Positions 25,024-32,088 are shown, counted from the first letter of the stretch. The stretch: DNA of 38,606 bases from an uncultured Treponema sp. (GCF_946187725.1 NZ_CAMHSK010000026.1:1-38606), one strand, 5' to 3'. Translations and numbers: made by a program. The notes: generated from the sequence alone by a model not told the origin.

Positions 25024-25354
25024 CGAAGTAGTTGTTTCTCAATTTGCCGAAGATGATTTGAATGAAATCGTAGAATATTATTTTTCCCTAAACCAAAATT
25101 ATGTTTCGAAGGTAATTTCTGAATTTGAATCGAATGTAATGTCATTAAAAGAGCATCCTAAAAGCGGAAGAATAGTTCCTGAATTAGATAAACAGGGAAT
25201 TTCTCAATATCGGGAATTGATTCAAGGAAATTATAGAATAGTTTATGAAATTTCAGATGATAAAATTATTGTTCATACGATAATTGACGGCAGAAGGAAT
25301 TTTGAAGATTTAATAATTTCAAAATTATCTCGCTATTATGGAAAAATAAACTAA
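25013..25354 (+). CDS. ParE/RelE-superfamily toxin
   Basis: Toxin of 113 aa. FAEDDLNEIVEYYFSL is the usual first helix, HPKSGRIVPELD the middle, and YRELIQGNYRIVYEISDDKIIVHTI the beta-sheet core of ParE/RelE proteins. The best start is TTG 25013, overlapping the antitoxin by 11 bases, with GAGAAGGA nine bases upstream; a rare start would keep toxin below antitoxin. Whether it attacks gyrase (ParE) or mRNA (RelE) cannot be decided; the sequence leans to ParE. No disruption is seen, so the module is probably active. Confidence 0.87.
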   Translation: MEINEVVVSQFAEDDLNEIVEYYFSLNQNYVSKVISEFESNVMSLKEHPKSGRIVPELDKQGISQYRELIQGNYRIVYEISDDKIIVHTIIDGRRNFEDLIISKLSRYYGKIN

Positions 25355-25393
25355 CAAATACGCTGGAAACCATACAATATGGAGGAAGGTAAT

Positions 25394-25474
25394 ATGAGAG
25401 ATCACTACGATTTTTCAAAGGGAATAAAAAACCCTTATGCAGACAGGCTTGAGAAGAGATGTATGAAAACATAA
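25394..25474 (+). pseudogene. Truncated antitoxin stub (26 codons)
   Basis: After a strong GGAGGAAGG the frame reads MRDHYDFSKGIKNPYADRLE and stops six residues later. Small ribbon-helix-helix antitoxins often open with a near-identical M-R-x-x-Y-D-F-S-x-x-x-K-N-P-Y block before their DNA-binding helices. The rest is missing, so this is probably a relic lying just behind the intact module. The resemblance is from memory. Confidence 0.5.
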
Positions 25475-25617
25475 TGGACGCTCCTTATAAAATGATTGTC
25501 CATCTTCTAAGACCTAACGATGAGACTGAATGCTTAAAGCATTCCTACCCGGTGCCAGTAATGACAGAATATCAAAAATTAACTGAATCACCAATGAGGG
25601 GAGTAAAAGAGGGCTAA
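25459..25617 (+). other. Short open frame of unknown status (52 codons)
   Basis: An ATG-to-TAA frame that overlaps the end of the antitoxin stub and fills most of the gap to the LysR gene. It has no good ribosome-binding site of its own, although GAGAAGAG lies near. I recognise nothing in it (HSYPVPVMTEYQKLTESPM is its most protein-like part). It may be the altered remainder of the deleted module. Nothing else is seen in this gap. Confidence 0.2.
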
Positions 25618-25652
25618 TTCTACTGATGATGTGGAAAAAACTTGAAGTTAAT

Positions 25653-26543
25653 TCAGCCGCAATTCTTCTTAATTTCTTCCAGAAGCACCTTTGCTGGCTT
25701 GGACAGCTCCCTGTCTTTCTTCCATGCAAGATACACCTCACTGTAAATCGGTGGCTCCAGCGGAACAAAACAAAGCGGGCTTTCTTCCGTGGTGCTGGTA
25801 ATTCCTTCAAGGCTGATGCACGAGCAGATTCCTTCATCAGTAAAAATTGAAGCATTATACAAAAGATTATAAGTTCCAATCAGATTATATTTTTCTATTG
25901 AACCGCCGAACCAGTCCAAAAGTTCGCGGTTTTTTATTGCTTGAGCGGAAAACAAAAAAGGCTCGTAATGCTCCAGTAGATTTTCTTTTTTTATCGACTT
26001 GTATTTGGCGAGCGGATTGTCCTTGCGTGTGATAAGTCCCCAGCGGTCCTTCCGTGGAAGCGTAATGTGATTGTATTTTTCGACGCTCTTAAAGCCGATG
26101 AAAACGCCGAAGTCGCACAAGCCACGGTCTAGCCGTTCACAAATCACGCTCGCATCTGAGCTGAAAAGGCTTACCTCAATCTTCGGATGACTTTCCCTGA
26201 TTTTCTTGAAGGCATCCGCAACGCTGAAAAGCGATTTTGTCTCCCCAGCCCCGATATAAATTTTACCCGAAATCTGCGAAGAATCAGTCCGAAACTCTTC
26301 GATTGATTTTTCAGAAAGTTCCATAATCTGCACCGCATAATTGTAAAAGCGCACGCCCTCATCAGTCAGAATGAATTTTCGGTTCTGACGGTTCCGCTCA
26401 AAAAGCTGAACGCCAAGCTCGTCCTCAAGCTCGATTATCTGCCGAGAGAGGGTCGGTTGCGTGATATGAATGATTTCCGCCGCCCGTGAGATATTCTGTT
26501 CCTGTGCGATTGTGATGAAGTATTTTAGTACACGAAGTTCCAT
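25653..26543 (-). CDS. LysR-family transcriptional regulator
   Basis: Regulator of 296 aa, the standard length. The N-terminal winged helix-turn-helix is clear: MELRVLKYFITIAQEQNISR, then AAEIIHITQPTLSRQIIELE and LFERNRQNRKFILTDEG (residues 1-65). The remaining 210 residues or so form the effector-binding domain (ISGKIYIGAGETKSLF onward). It is divergent from an exported hydrolase gene across 124 bases holding a LysR-type box, so it probably controls that gene and itself. The co-inducer is unknown. Confidence 0.92.
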   Translation of the reverse strand: MELRVLKYFITIAQEQNISRAAEIIHITQPTLSRQIIELEDELGVQLFERNRQNRKFILTDEGVRFYNYAVQIMELSEKSIEEFRTDSSQISGKIYIGAGETKSLFSVADAFKKIRESHPKIEVSLFSSDASVICERLDRGLCDFGVFIGFKSVEKYNHITLPRKDRWGLITRKDNPLAKYKSIKKENLLEHYEPFLFSAQAIKNRELLDWFGGSIEKYNLIGTYNLLYNASIFTDEGICSCISLEGITSTTEESPLCFVPLEPPIYSEVYLAWKKDRELSKPAKVLLEEIKKNCG

Positions 26544-26577
26544 ACCTAAAGTGTAACACAGGCCTTTTCTGGAAGTC

Positions 26578-26594
26578 TATGCCTAAAAAGCATA
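26578..26594. promoter_or_regulatory. LysR-type box between the regulator and hydrolase genes
   Basis: TATGC-N7-GCATA, an inverted repeat containing the T-N11-A pattern typical of LysR sites (T 26580, A 26592). It lies 35 bases upstream of the regulator start and 74 bases upstream of the hydrolase start, upstream of a TATAAG (26621-26626) that may be the hydrolase -10. Confidence 0.45.
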
Positions 26595-26667
26595 ATTATT
26601 TATAAAAACAAAGTATTTGATATAAGACTCCGCTCATTGTATTCTAAAAACATCACGGAGGTATTCT

Positions 26668-27756
26668 ATGAAGAAATCTTTTAAACTTCTTTGTGCCACA
26701 GCAATCGCTTTGGCTTCACTTTCAAATGGATTCGCCAAAGATGCGAAAAACGGGGTAAAAATGGAAAAACTTAAGCTTGAGAAAAAATGGGACAAAACTT
26801 TCGCCTTGTCTGACAAAGTTAGCCACAAAAAGGTCACATTCACAAATCATTTTGGAATCACGCTCGCCGCTGATATGTACACACCAAAGACTGCCCCTGC
26901 CGGCGGAAAATATGCCGCAATCGCAGTTTCAGGACCTTTCGGTGCGGTAAAAGAACAGGCAAGCGGATTGTATGCGCACGAAATGGCAAAACGAGGCTAC
27001 CTCACCATCGCATTCGACCCTTCTTTCACTGGCGAATCAGGCGGACAGCCACGCTACATGAACAGCCCCGACATCAACACAGAGGATTTCCAGGCAGCGG
27101 TAGACTATCTCTCGAACCTTCCGAATGTTGACCCGGAGAAAATCGGAATCATCGGAATCTGCGGATGGGGCGGAATGGCTCTGAATGTGGCTGGAATCGA
27201 CACTCGCATCAAGGCGACTGCCGTAATGACAATGTACGACATGAGCCGTATCGCAAACAAAGGCTACTTCGACGAAAACGACAATGAGGAATCCCGCTAC
27301 CAGGCAAGAGTCGCCGTAAACAAAGCCCGCACGGAAAGCTTTGCAAATGGCAACTACCCCACAGCAGGCGGACTTCCAGAACAGCGCCCCGAAGGAGACA
27401 CGTTCTTCAGCCAGTACTGGGACTACTACAAAACCGGCCGCGGCTACCACCCCCGCTCACTCAACTCAAACATGGGCTGGGCAAGCACCGCATCAACAAG
27501 TCTTATGAACACCAGCCTTCTGACATACTCCAACGAAATCCGCTCGGCTGTCCTCATCGTCCACGGCGAAAAAGCTCACAGCCGCTACATGGGCGAGACT
27601 GCTTACAACGACATGATTAAGGGCAGCAAGTTCACGGCAAACAAAGAGCTTTTAATCGTGCCGAACGCAACTCACTGCGACCTGTACGACGGCGGAAACG
27701 GCAACTTCATTCCGTGGGATAAATTGCAGAGCTTCTTTGAGACTAATTTGAAATAA
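26668..27756 (+). CDS. Exported alpha/beta hydrolase with cysteine in the nucleophile elbow
   Basis: Hydrolase of 362 aa with a Sec signal peptide (MKKSFKLLCATAIALASLSN, then GFA). The core has FGITLAADMYTPK, SGPFGAVKEQ (oxyanion region) and the elbow GICGWGGMALNVAGID near residue 166, where cysteine replaces the usual serine, as in dienelactone hydrolase-like enzymes. A late IVPNATHCDLYD supplies the histidine. CGGAGG precedes ATG 26668. It is divergent from a LysR regulator, as is common for this family. The substrate is unknown. A dispersed repeat begins four bases after the stop. Confidence 0.87.
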   Translation: MKKSFKLLCATAIALASLSNGFAKDAKNGVKMEKLKLEKKWDKTFALSDKVSHKKVTFTNHFGITLAADMYTPKTAPAGGKYAAIAVSGPFGAVKEQASGLYAHEMAKRGYLTIAFDPSFTGESGGQPRYMNSPDINTEDFQAAVDYLSNLPNVDPEKIGIIGICGWGGMALNVAGIDTRIKATAVMTMYDMSRIANKGYFDENDNEESRYQARVAVNKARTESFANGNYPTAGGLPEQRPEGDTFFSQYWDYYKTGRGYHPRSLNSNMGWASTASTSLMNTSLLTYSNEIRSAVLIVHGEKAHSRYMGETAYNDMIKGSKFTANKELLIVPNATHCDLYDGGNGNFIPWDKLQSFFETNLK

Positions 27757-27759
27757 CAG

Positions 27760-27882
27760 GGCGCCACCCTCGTGCTGGTTTCGACAAGCGCAACCGGCAC
27801 GAGGGTCGGGCTTTTCGGGGTTCCGTGCTAACCGCACTCCATTCCTTCGGAACGGCTACGCCGCCCCTGCAATCCCTGGCGT
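27760..27882. repeat. Dispersed intergenic repeat, copy B (123 bp)
   Basis: Second copy of the block at 14448-14538. Shared ordered pieces are GGGCGC-ACCC, GGGTCGGG, GTTCCGTG, GGCTACGCC and a CCCTGGCG end. The ends are inverted but with a different sequence from copy A (CGCCA here against TGGCG; GCGCAA against TTGCGC in A). It is longer because the ACCC...GGGT hairpin has grown to a 15-bp stem. It begins four bases after the hydrolase stop. Confidence 0.7.
27767..27807 (+). terminator. Long hairpin inside repeat copy B, possible terminator
   Basis: Bases 27767-27781 (ACCCTCGTGCTGGTT) pair with 27793-27807 through 15 positions with a single G-T wobble and an 11-base loop. It is followed by CGGGCTTTT, a weak U-run, 11 bases after the hydrolase stop. 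It could end transcription, but it belongs to a repeat, so that role may be secondary. Confidence 0.45.
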
Positions 27883-27957
27883 ATGAAAGTAGAACGGCGG
27901 AGCGTATTTTAAGAGAATCTAGATTTAAAAAATTAACATTTTTTTTACAATGTTCTA

Positions 27958-27986
27958 TTGACATTACAACAAAGCTGCTGTATATT
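27958..27986 (+). promoter_or_regulatory. Promoter of the ywnB-like/macrodomain/SirTM operon
   Basis: A perfect TTGACA (27958-27963) and TATATT (27981-27986) with a 17-base spacer. Start near 27993 gives a leader of about 94 bases before ATG 28087. Confidence 0.7.
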
Positions 27987-27988
27987 TA

Positions 27989-28021
27989 TAGTTGTAAGGC
28001 GAAAAGAACAACTACTTACAA
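27989..28021. promoter_or_regulatory. Nested inverted repeats at the transcription start, candidate operator
   Basis: TTGTAAG (27992-27998) is repeated inverted as CTTACAA (28015-28021), and overlapping it TAGTTGT (27989-27995) is inverted as ACAACTA (28008-28014). They begin two bases after the -10, where a repressor would block transcription. The Rrf2/YwnA-type protein encoded at the end of this operon is the obvious candidate (inference). Confidence 0.45.
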
Positions 28022-28086
28022 GAGAGTCTGCCGTTGTGCAGAAGAACATTTCAATTTGGGGATGGACACCCCACAAGGAGTTACAC

Positions 28087-28716
28087 ATGAAGGTAGCAGT
28101 AATTTGTTCAAACGGAAAAGTTGGAAAACTGGTTGTAAAAGAAGCTTTGGCAGCTGGTTTTGATGTTACAGGATTTGCACGCGGAGAAAACAAAAGCGAT
28201 GCAAAAAACTTTGTTCAGAAAGATATTTTTGCAATCACAAAAGAAGATATTGCAGGTTTCGATGCTGTTGTAGATGCCTTTGGTGCATGGACAGAAGCAG
28301 AGCTCCCTAATCATGGAAAGTCACTCAACCATCTTTGCGATTTGCTCGCTGGAACAAAAACTCGTCTTTTAATTGTTGGTGGTGCAGGAAGCCTTTATGT
28401 GAACAAGGAGCATACAGCAACCGTTTCTGATGGTCCTGATTTCCCGGATATCTTTAAGCCTCTTGCAAATGCTATGGCAGCTGCCCTAAAAGATTTGCGT
28501 AAGCGCAATGACGTTCAGTGGACATACATCAGCCCGGCAGGAGACTTCCAGGCAGACGCACCAAAGACAGGCAAGTGGATCTGGGGTGGTGAAGAACTTA
28601 CCCTCAATTCAAAAGGCGAAAGCATCATCAGTTATGCAGATTATGCCGCAGCTATGGTTGAAGAAATCAAGAACGGCAAGAATATTCAGAAGAGAATTTC
28701 TCTTGTAAGAGAATAA
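28087..28716 (+). CDS. NAD(P)H-binding NmrA/YwnB-like protein
   Basis: Rossmann-fold protein of the atypical short-chain dehydrogenase class (209 aa, as B. subtilis YwnB). MKVAVICSNGKVGKLVVKEAL is the nucleotide-binding start (a variant of GxxGxxG), followed by DAVVDAFGAW, LLIVGGAGSLYV near residue 98 and WTYISPAGDF near 142. There is no classical YxxxK catalytic pair, so it may sense redox nucleotides rather than catalyse. AAGGAG lies six bases before ATG 28087; a longer frame from 27958 would begin in the promoter. First gene of the macrodomain-sirtuin operon. A YwnB/YwnA pairing with an Rrf2 regulator is also known in Bacillus. Confidence 0.85.
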   Translation: MKVAVICSNGKVGKLVVKEALAAGFDVTGFARGENKSDAKNFVQKDIFAITKEDIAGFDAVVDAFGAWTEAELPNHGKSLNHLCDLLAGTKTRLLIVGGAGSLYVNKEHTATVSDGPDFPDIFKPLANAMAAALKDLRKRNDVQWTYISPAGDFQADAPKTGKWIWGGEELTLNSKGESIISYADYAAAMVEEIKNGKNIQKRISLVRE

Positions 28717-28755
28717 TATAATTAGGGCGCGTGCAGGCAAAGCAGGAAGTGCAGT

Positions 28756-29538
28756 ATGACACAAAGAGAACGAAGGGAATTTTTAATCAGATATCTTTTT
28801 CAAGAAAAACCTGAGTATAAGGACATCGAACTTCCTTGCTCTGATGATGAGCAGAAGTATCTTTTTCGCTCTCTTGTGAATGTTCGTCCTCCTGTTCCTG
28901 CAAGCGAAGAGTTTATACGCGTTCAGAATGAATACCTGGCCGAAGAAAATCGTTCGCGAGGGATTACGGACATCGCTGATTTGTCACCTCTTGTGGGCGA
29001 CCTTTATCTTTGGCGTGGTGATATCACTACACTCAAAGTTGACGCAATCGTAAATGCGGCAAACAGCGGAATGACTGGCTGTTGGCATCCAAATCACTCC
29101 TGCATAGACAACTGCATTCACACATTTGCGGGCATTCAGCTCCGGGCCGTGTGTGCGGACATCATGCAAAAGCAGGGGCATGAAGAGCCGACCGGACAGG
29201 CAAAAATCACTCCGGCCTTCAATCTTCCGAGCAAATATGTAATTCATACTGTCGGCCCGATTGTGGGAGAAAAACTCACCCAGGCTGATTGCGACTTACT
29301 TGCTTCATGCTATAAGAGTTGTCTCAACCTTGCAAAAGAAAAGGGATGCCAATCAATTGCCTTCTGCTGTATATCAACAGGAGTGTTCCGTTTTCCTGCA
29401 GACAGGGCCGCAGAAATTGCTGTAGAAACAGTGCAGGAATGGAAGAATCAGACCGGTGATAAAATTAAGGTTGTGTTCAATGTTTTCAGTGAGAAAGATG
29501 AGATAATTTACAGGAGGGTTTTGAATGAAAGAAATTGA
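28756..29538 (+). CDS. Zinc-containing macrodomain protein-ADP-ribosylhydrolase
   Basis: Removes ADP-ribose from proteins (260 aa). After a helical N-terminal extension of about 80 residues the macrodomain opens LWRGDITTLKVDAIVNAANS near residue 84. GCWHPNHSCIDN (near 108-119) carries the Cys/His/Cys set that marks the zinc-macrodomain class partnered with SirTM. FCCISTGVFRFPADRAAEIA near 203 is the second ADP-ribose loop. IHTVGPIVG is also typical. AGGAAG precedes ATG 28756. It overlaps the sirtuin gene by 14 bases. It should reverse the modification made by that sirtuin, as shown for the Staphylococcus and Streptococcus pairs. Confidence 0.93.
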   Translation: MTQRERREFLIRYLFQEKPEYKDIELPCSDDEQKYLFRSLVNVRPPVPASEEFIRVQNEYLAEENRSRGITDIADLSPLVGDLYLWRGDITTLKVDAIVNAANSGMTGCWHPNHSCIDNCIHTFAGIQLRAVCADIMQKQGHEEPTGQAKITPAFNLPSKYVIHTVGPIVGEKLTQADCDLLASCYKSCLNLAKEKGCQSIAFCCISTGVFRFPADRAAEIAVETVQEWKNQTGDKIKVVFNVFSEKDEIIYRRVLNERN

Positions 29539-30415
29539 AAAATTAAAATCAGCACTATCTGAATGTGATACTCTCGTCATTGGAGCGGGTTCAGGGCTTT
29601 CAACAGCAGCAGGTCTGACTTACAGTGGAGAGCGGTTCCAGAAATATTTTTTTGATTTTGCAGAAGCCTTTGGAATCCGTGACATCTATTCCGGTGGATT
29701 TTATCCTTTCCCAAATGAGGAGACTCTCTGGGCATGGTGGGCTCGTCACATTTATTTCAACCGCTATATCAATCCTCCAAAAAAGGTTTATGACGATTTG
29801 CTTTCTCTTGTGAGCGGAAAAGATTATTTTGTAATTACAACAAACGTTGATCATCAGTTTCAGCGTGCAGGTTTTGACAAGAAGCGGCTTTTTTATACTC
29901 AGGGCGACTATGGATTGTTTCAGACTGTTGACGGGAAAAACGGCAAAACCTATGACAACGAAGAGTGGGTAATGAAGGCTATTGAAGCCCAGGGATTTGT
30001 ACTTGATTCAAACGGAATCTTTCAGGTGCCGGAAAGTGGCAGCTTGAAAATGCAGATTCCGTCTGAGCTGATTCCAAAATGTCCGGATTATGGAAGCCGC
30101 CTTACAATGAATCTTCGTGCAGATGATACCTTTGTTGAAGATGAAGGCTGGCATAAGGCAGCTAAACGCTATCAGAATTTTTTGAAGACAAGAGGGGCTG
30201 CAGCCGGTGGAAAAATTCTCTTTCTTGAACTTGGAGTAGGGGCAAATACACCTGTAATCATAAAATATCCTTTCTGGCAGATGACAGCTCAGAATCCGAA
30301 TGCGACTTATGCCTGTCTGAACTTTGGTGAGGCTGTTGCACCAAAGGAAATTGCGAGTCGTTCAATCTGTATAAATGACGACATTGGCGAAATTCTAAAG
30401 AAAATGGTAAAATAG
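29525..30415 (+). CDS. Macrodomain-linked sirtuin (SirTM), protein ADP-ribosyltransferase
   Basis: Class M sirtuin of 296 aa. NAD-binding motifs are GAGSGLSTAAGLTYSG near residue 20 and TTNVDHQFQRAGF near 104. Where deacetylase sirtuins have the catalytic histidine, this has YTQGDYGLFQ near 124, as in SirTMs, which transfer ADP-ribose instead of deacetylating. GVGANTPVIIKYPFW near 236 is the C-terminal Rossmann part. The start lies inside the macrodomain gene with AGGAGGG upstream, so translation is coupled. In known loci the target is a lipoylated GcvH-like carrier encoded next door; neither it nor a lipoate ligase is present here. Confidence 0.93.
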   Translation: MKEIEKLKSALSECDTLVIGAGSGLSTAAGLTYSGERFQKYFFDFAEAFGIRDIYSGGFYPFPNEETLWAWWARHIYFNRYINPPKKVYDDLLSLVSGKDYFVITTNVDHQFQRAGFDKKRLFYTQGDYGLFQTVDGKNGKTYDNEEWVMKAIEAQGFVLDSNGIFQVPESGSLKMQIPSELIPKCPDYGSRLTMNLRADDTFVEDEGWHKAAKRYQNFLKTRGAAAGGKILFLELGVGANTPVIIKYPFWQMTAQNPNATYACLNFGEAVAPKEIASRSICINDDIGEILKKMVK

Positions 30416-30419
30416 CCTT

Positions 30420-30839
30420 ATGAAAATCAGTGTTCGTTTTACAGCGGCTGTGCATACACTTTTATGTATTCAGTATTTTGAAAAAGACATGCGCGTTACT
30501 TCGGAATTCATTTCTGCAAGCACCGGCGTAAATTCTGTAATTATAAGAAAGATTCTCCTTCAGCTGCAGAAGGCAGGACTTGTTGAAACTGCTGCAGGCG
30601 TTGGCGGTTCTCATCTTGCCCGTACACCAGAAAAAATCACCTTGCTTGATATTTACAACGCAATCAACGAAGGCGAAGAAGAACGCGAGGTTTTCAATTT
30701 TCACCCGAATCCGAATAACAACTGTCCTGTGGGAAGCAAGATTCATCTCGTGCTTGACCCGGCTTTGGCTTCGGCACAGAAAGCCATGGAAGATGAAATG
30801 CAGAAAACATCGCTTGCGGATTTACTGAAGAAAATATAA
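30420..30839 (+). CDS. Rrf2-family regulator, YwnA-like
   Basis: Winged-helix regulator of 139 aa. VRFTAAVHTLLCIQYF starts the fold; VTSEFISASTGVNSVIIRKI and LLQLQKAGLVETAAGVGG are the recognition helix and wing. The C-terminal part has HPNPNNNCPVGSKI, a single cysteine motif typical of the YwnA branch, which lacks the three-cysteine Fe-S site of IscR/NsrR. The cysteine could be a direct oxidation sensor (inference). It starts four bases after the sirtuin stop, last in the operon, and probably represses the operon through the inverted repeats near 27992. Confidence 0.88.
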   Translation: MKISVRFTAAVHTLLCIQYFEKDMRVTSEFISASTGVNSVIIRKILLQLQKAGLVETAAGVGGSHLARTPEKITLLDIYNAINEGEEEREVFNFHPNPNNNCPVGSKIHLVLDPALASAQKAMEDEMQKTSLADLLKKI

Positions 30840-30851
30840 GGAATAAAATCC

Positions 30852-31328
30852 CTACGACTCATTCACCAGCTTGCCGGTCATGTGTTCGATTGTCAGTACA
30901 AAACACTGAACGCGGCTCAAGGCGTTGGCGAGTTCCTTTTCAAGATATTCTGGATCATCCGTAAACTTCTGAACAAGATGAGTGCAGATTTCTTTTGCCT
31001 GTTCGATATCAGTAATCAGCTCAATCTTACCAAAAGCAATAACACTGTTGATATTCAAAGCCCATTCGCCTTCTTTTTTGAAGCCCTGGTCCATAACGCA
31101 GAAACTTGCCTTATTGCAGTTTTTGATTGCATCAATTTTGTGGCCTTCTTTTGCCCCGTGGAAATAAAGTTTTCCGTCTTTTTCATTGTAGTAGTGACTG
31201 AGCGGAATCCCATAAGGATATCCGTCATCGCCGATTAAAGAAAGGATTCCCCGCTTTTCTGTTTTGAGGATTTCGATGCATTTCTCGTTTGGAATCTGCT
31301 GCTTGAATCTTCGCATTGGTCTGAACAT
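30852..31328 (-). CDS. Pyridoxamine 5'-phosphate oxidase-family (NimA-like) flavin protein
   Basis: Split-barrel FMN-binding protein of 158 aa. RRFKQQIPNEKCIEILKTEK opens it and ILSLIGDDGYPYGIPLSHYY is the flavin-site strand pair with the conserved late histidine; LYFHGAKEGHKIDAIK is the second block. Close relatives are NimA-like 5-nitroimidazole reductases and detoxifying flavoproteins. The substrate here is unknown. AAGGAGCGTC precedes ATG 31328. It follows the DUF2798-like gene by 16 bases and they form an operon read towards the Rrf2 gene, with 12 bases between the stops. Confidence 0.88.
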   Translation of the reverse strand: MFRPMRRFKQQIPNEKCIEILKTEKRGILSLIGDDGYPYGIPLSHYYNEKDGKLYFHGAKEGHKIDAIKNCNKASFCVMDQGFKKEGEWALNINSVIAFGKIELITDIEQAKEICTHLVQKFTDDPEYLEKELANALSRVQCFVLTIEHMTGKLVNES

Positions 31329-31344
31329 AATGACGCTCCTTGCC

Positions 31345-31806
31345 TTATTTCTTAAAAATCAGGCCGAAAATTGAACGAACAATTGGCCCTGCAACTAAAA
31401 GCTGCCAGAAAGTTGCCATCGGATAGTTTAAAGCTGTGGTCTGGAGCCATATTGAAATCATTTCTTTCTGAAAACCGCCCTTGAAAAGAATTGTAGCGGC
31501 AAGACTCATGAGCGGACACATCAGCCAGATAGAACATATTGAAATCGAAAGGATGATGAAAACAGGATTTACAGCCTTCACATCAAACTTAGAAAAAGTG
31601 ATTTTCTTGGCGATTGGACCCACAATAAAGAAATCAAGGACGAAAGCGACCGGCGCCATAATCGGCAGTTCGTGGAAAGCCAGCAAAAACACTGAATTAG
31701 TCATTCCGCCCGTTGCGAGTGCAATGTTGTAACAAATCATTGCATAAACCATAACAAATACCATCAGAATGGTAAAAAGAATTTCCTGTCCCAAAGATTT
31801 TGGCAT
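31345..31806 (-). CDS. DUF2798-like four-helix membrane protein
   Basis: Integral membrane protein of 153 aa made of two similar halves, each with two spans: ILFTILMVFVMVYAMICYNI with a long second helix (MAPVAFVLDFFIVGPIAKKI), then the second half ending TFWQLLVAGPIVRSIFGLIF. The repeated F-x-V/A-GPI-(A/V) ends are typical of DUF2798 proteins. No function is known. GGAG lies six bases before ATG 31806. It is first in an operon with the flavin protein, and its promoter carries a perfect palindrome. Confidence 0.75.
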   Translation of the reverse strand: MPKSLGQEILFTILMVFVMVYAMICYNIALATGGMTNSVFLLAFHELPIMAPVAFVLDFFIVGPIAKKITFSKFDVKAVNPVFIILSISICSIWLMCPLMSLAATILFKGGFQKEMISIWLQTTALNYPMATFWQLLVAGPIVRSIFGLIFKK

Positions 31807-31835
31807 ACGAAACTCCAGAATATAAATGTGATTGC

Positions 31836-31862
31836 ATTATAACTGCGCAAAGACCTTGCGCA
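31836..31862 (-). promoter_or_regulatory. -10 box and adjoining perfect palindrome of the DUF2798/PPOX operon
   Basis: Minus-strand TATAAT (31836-31841) lies 30 bases before ATG 31806. Two bases upstream of it is TGCGCAA-N5-TTGCGCA (31844-31862), a perfect seven-base inverted repeat occupying the spacer and -35 region, with no good -35 hexamer. This is a good place for a repressor or activator dimer. The arms also resemble the ends of the dispersed repeat copy A. Confidence 0.5.
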
Positions 31863-32032
31863 TGAGCATAGAAAGGTGCGGAAATCCGCTCTTAATAAGA
31901 TTAGGCAATCTATTGAAAAGTGAGATTATCTTAGCAGATTTTGAAAGTTTGTGTAAGACATTTAGCTACAAAATCACAGCAAGATGAAAGCAGGGTCAAC
32001 AGTATTGCCTGAACTAATAAATTAAACAATCA
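31863..32032. other. Gene-free stretch
   Basis: AT-rich, with stops in all frames I checked. I see no repeat, hairpin or recognisable gene remnant in these 170 bases. Confidence 0.4.
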
Positions 32033-32061
32033 TTGACAACGCCGTTCGGCTAAATTATACT
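32033..32061 (+). promoter_or_regulatory. Near-consensus promoter before the hipA relic
   Basis: TTGACA (32033-32038), a 17-base spacer and TATACT (32056-32061): one mismatch in twelve. Start would be near 32068. It drives only decayed coding sequence and perhaps the acetyltransferase further down. Confidence 0.65.
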
Positions 32062-32088
32062 TAAAACGAATAAATAAAGCCGAACGAC
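32041..32088. promoter_or_regulatory. Inverted operator pair around the relic promoter
   Basis: GCCGTTCGGCT (32041-32051, inside the promoter spacer) and AGCCGAACGAC (32078-32088) are inverted copies matching at 10 of 11 positions, flanking the -10 and start site. This is the layout of HipB-type operators; no hipB gene remains nearby. Confidence 0.5.

Noticed and set aside
27958..28086. 43-codon N-terminal extension of the YwnB-like protein
   Set aside because: It would start within the -35 hexamer of the operon's own promoter, and the Rossmann fold begins at ATG 28087 after AAGGAG.
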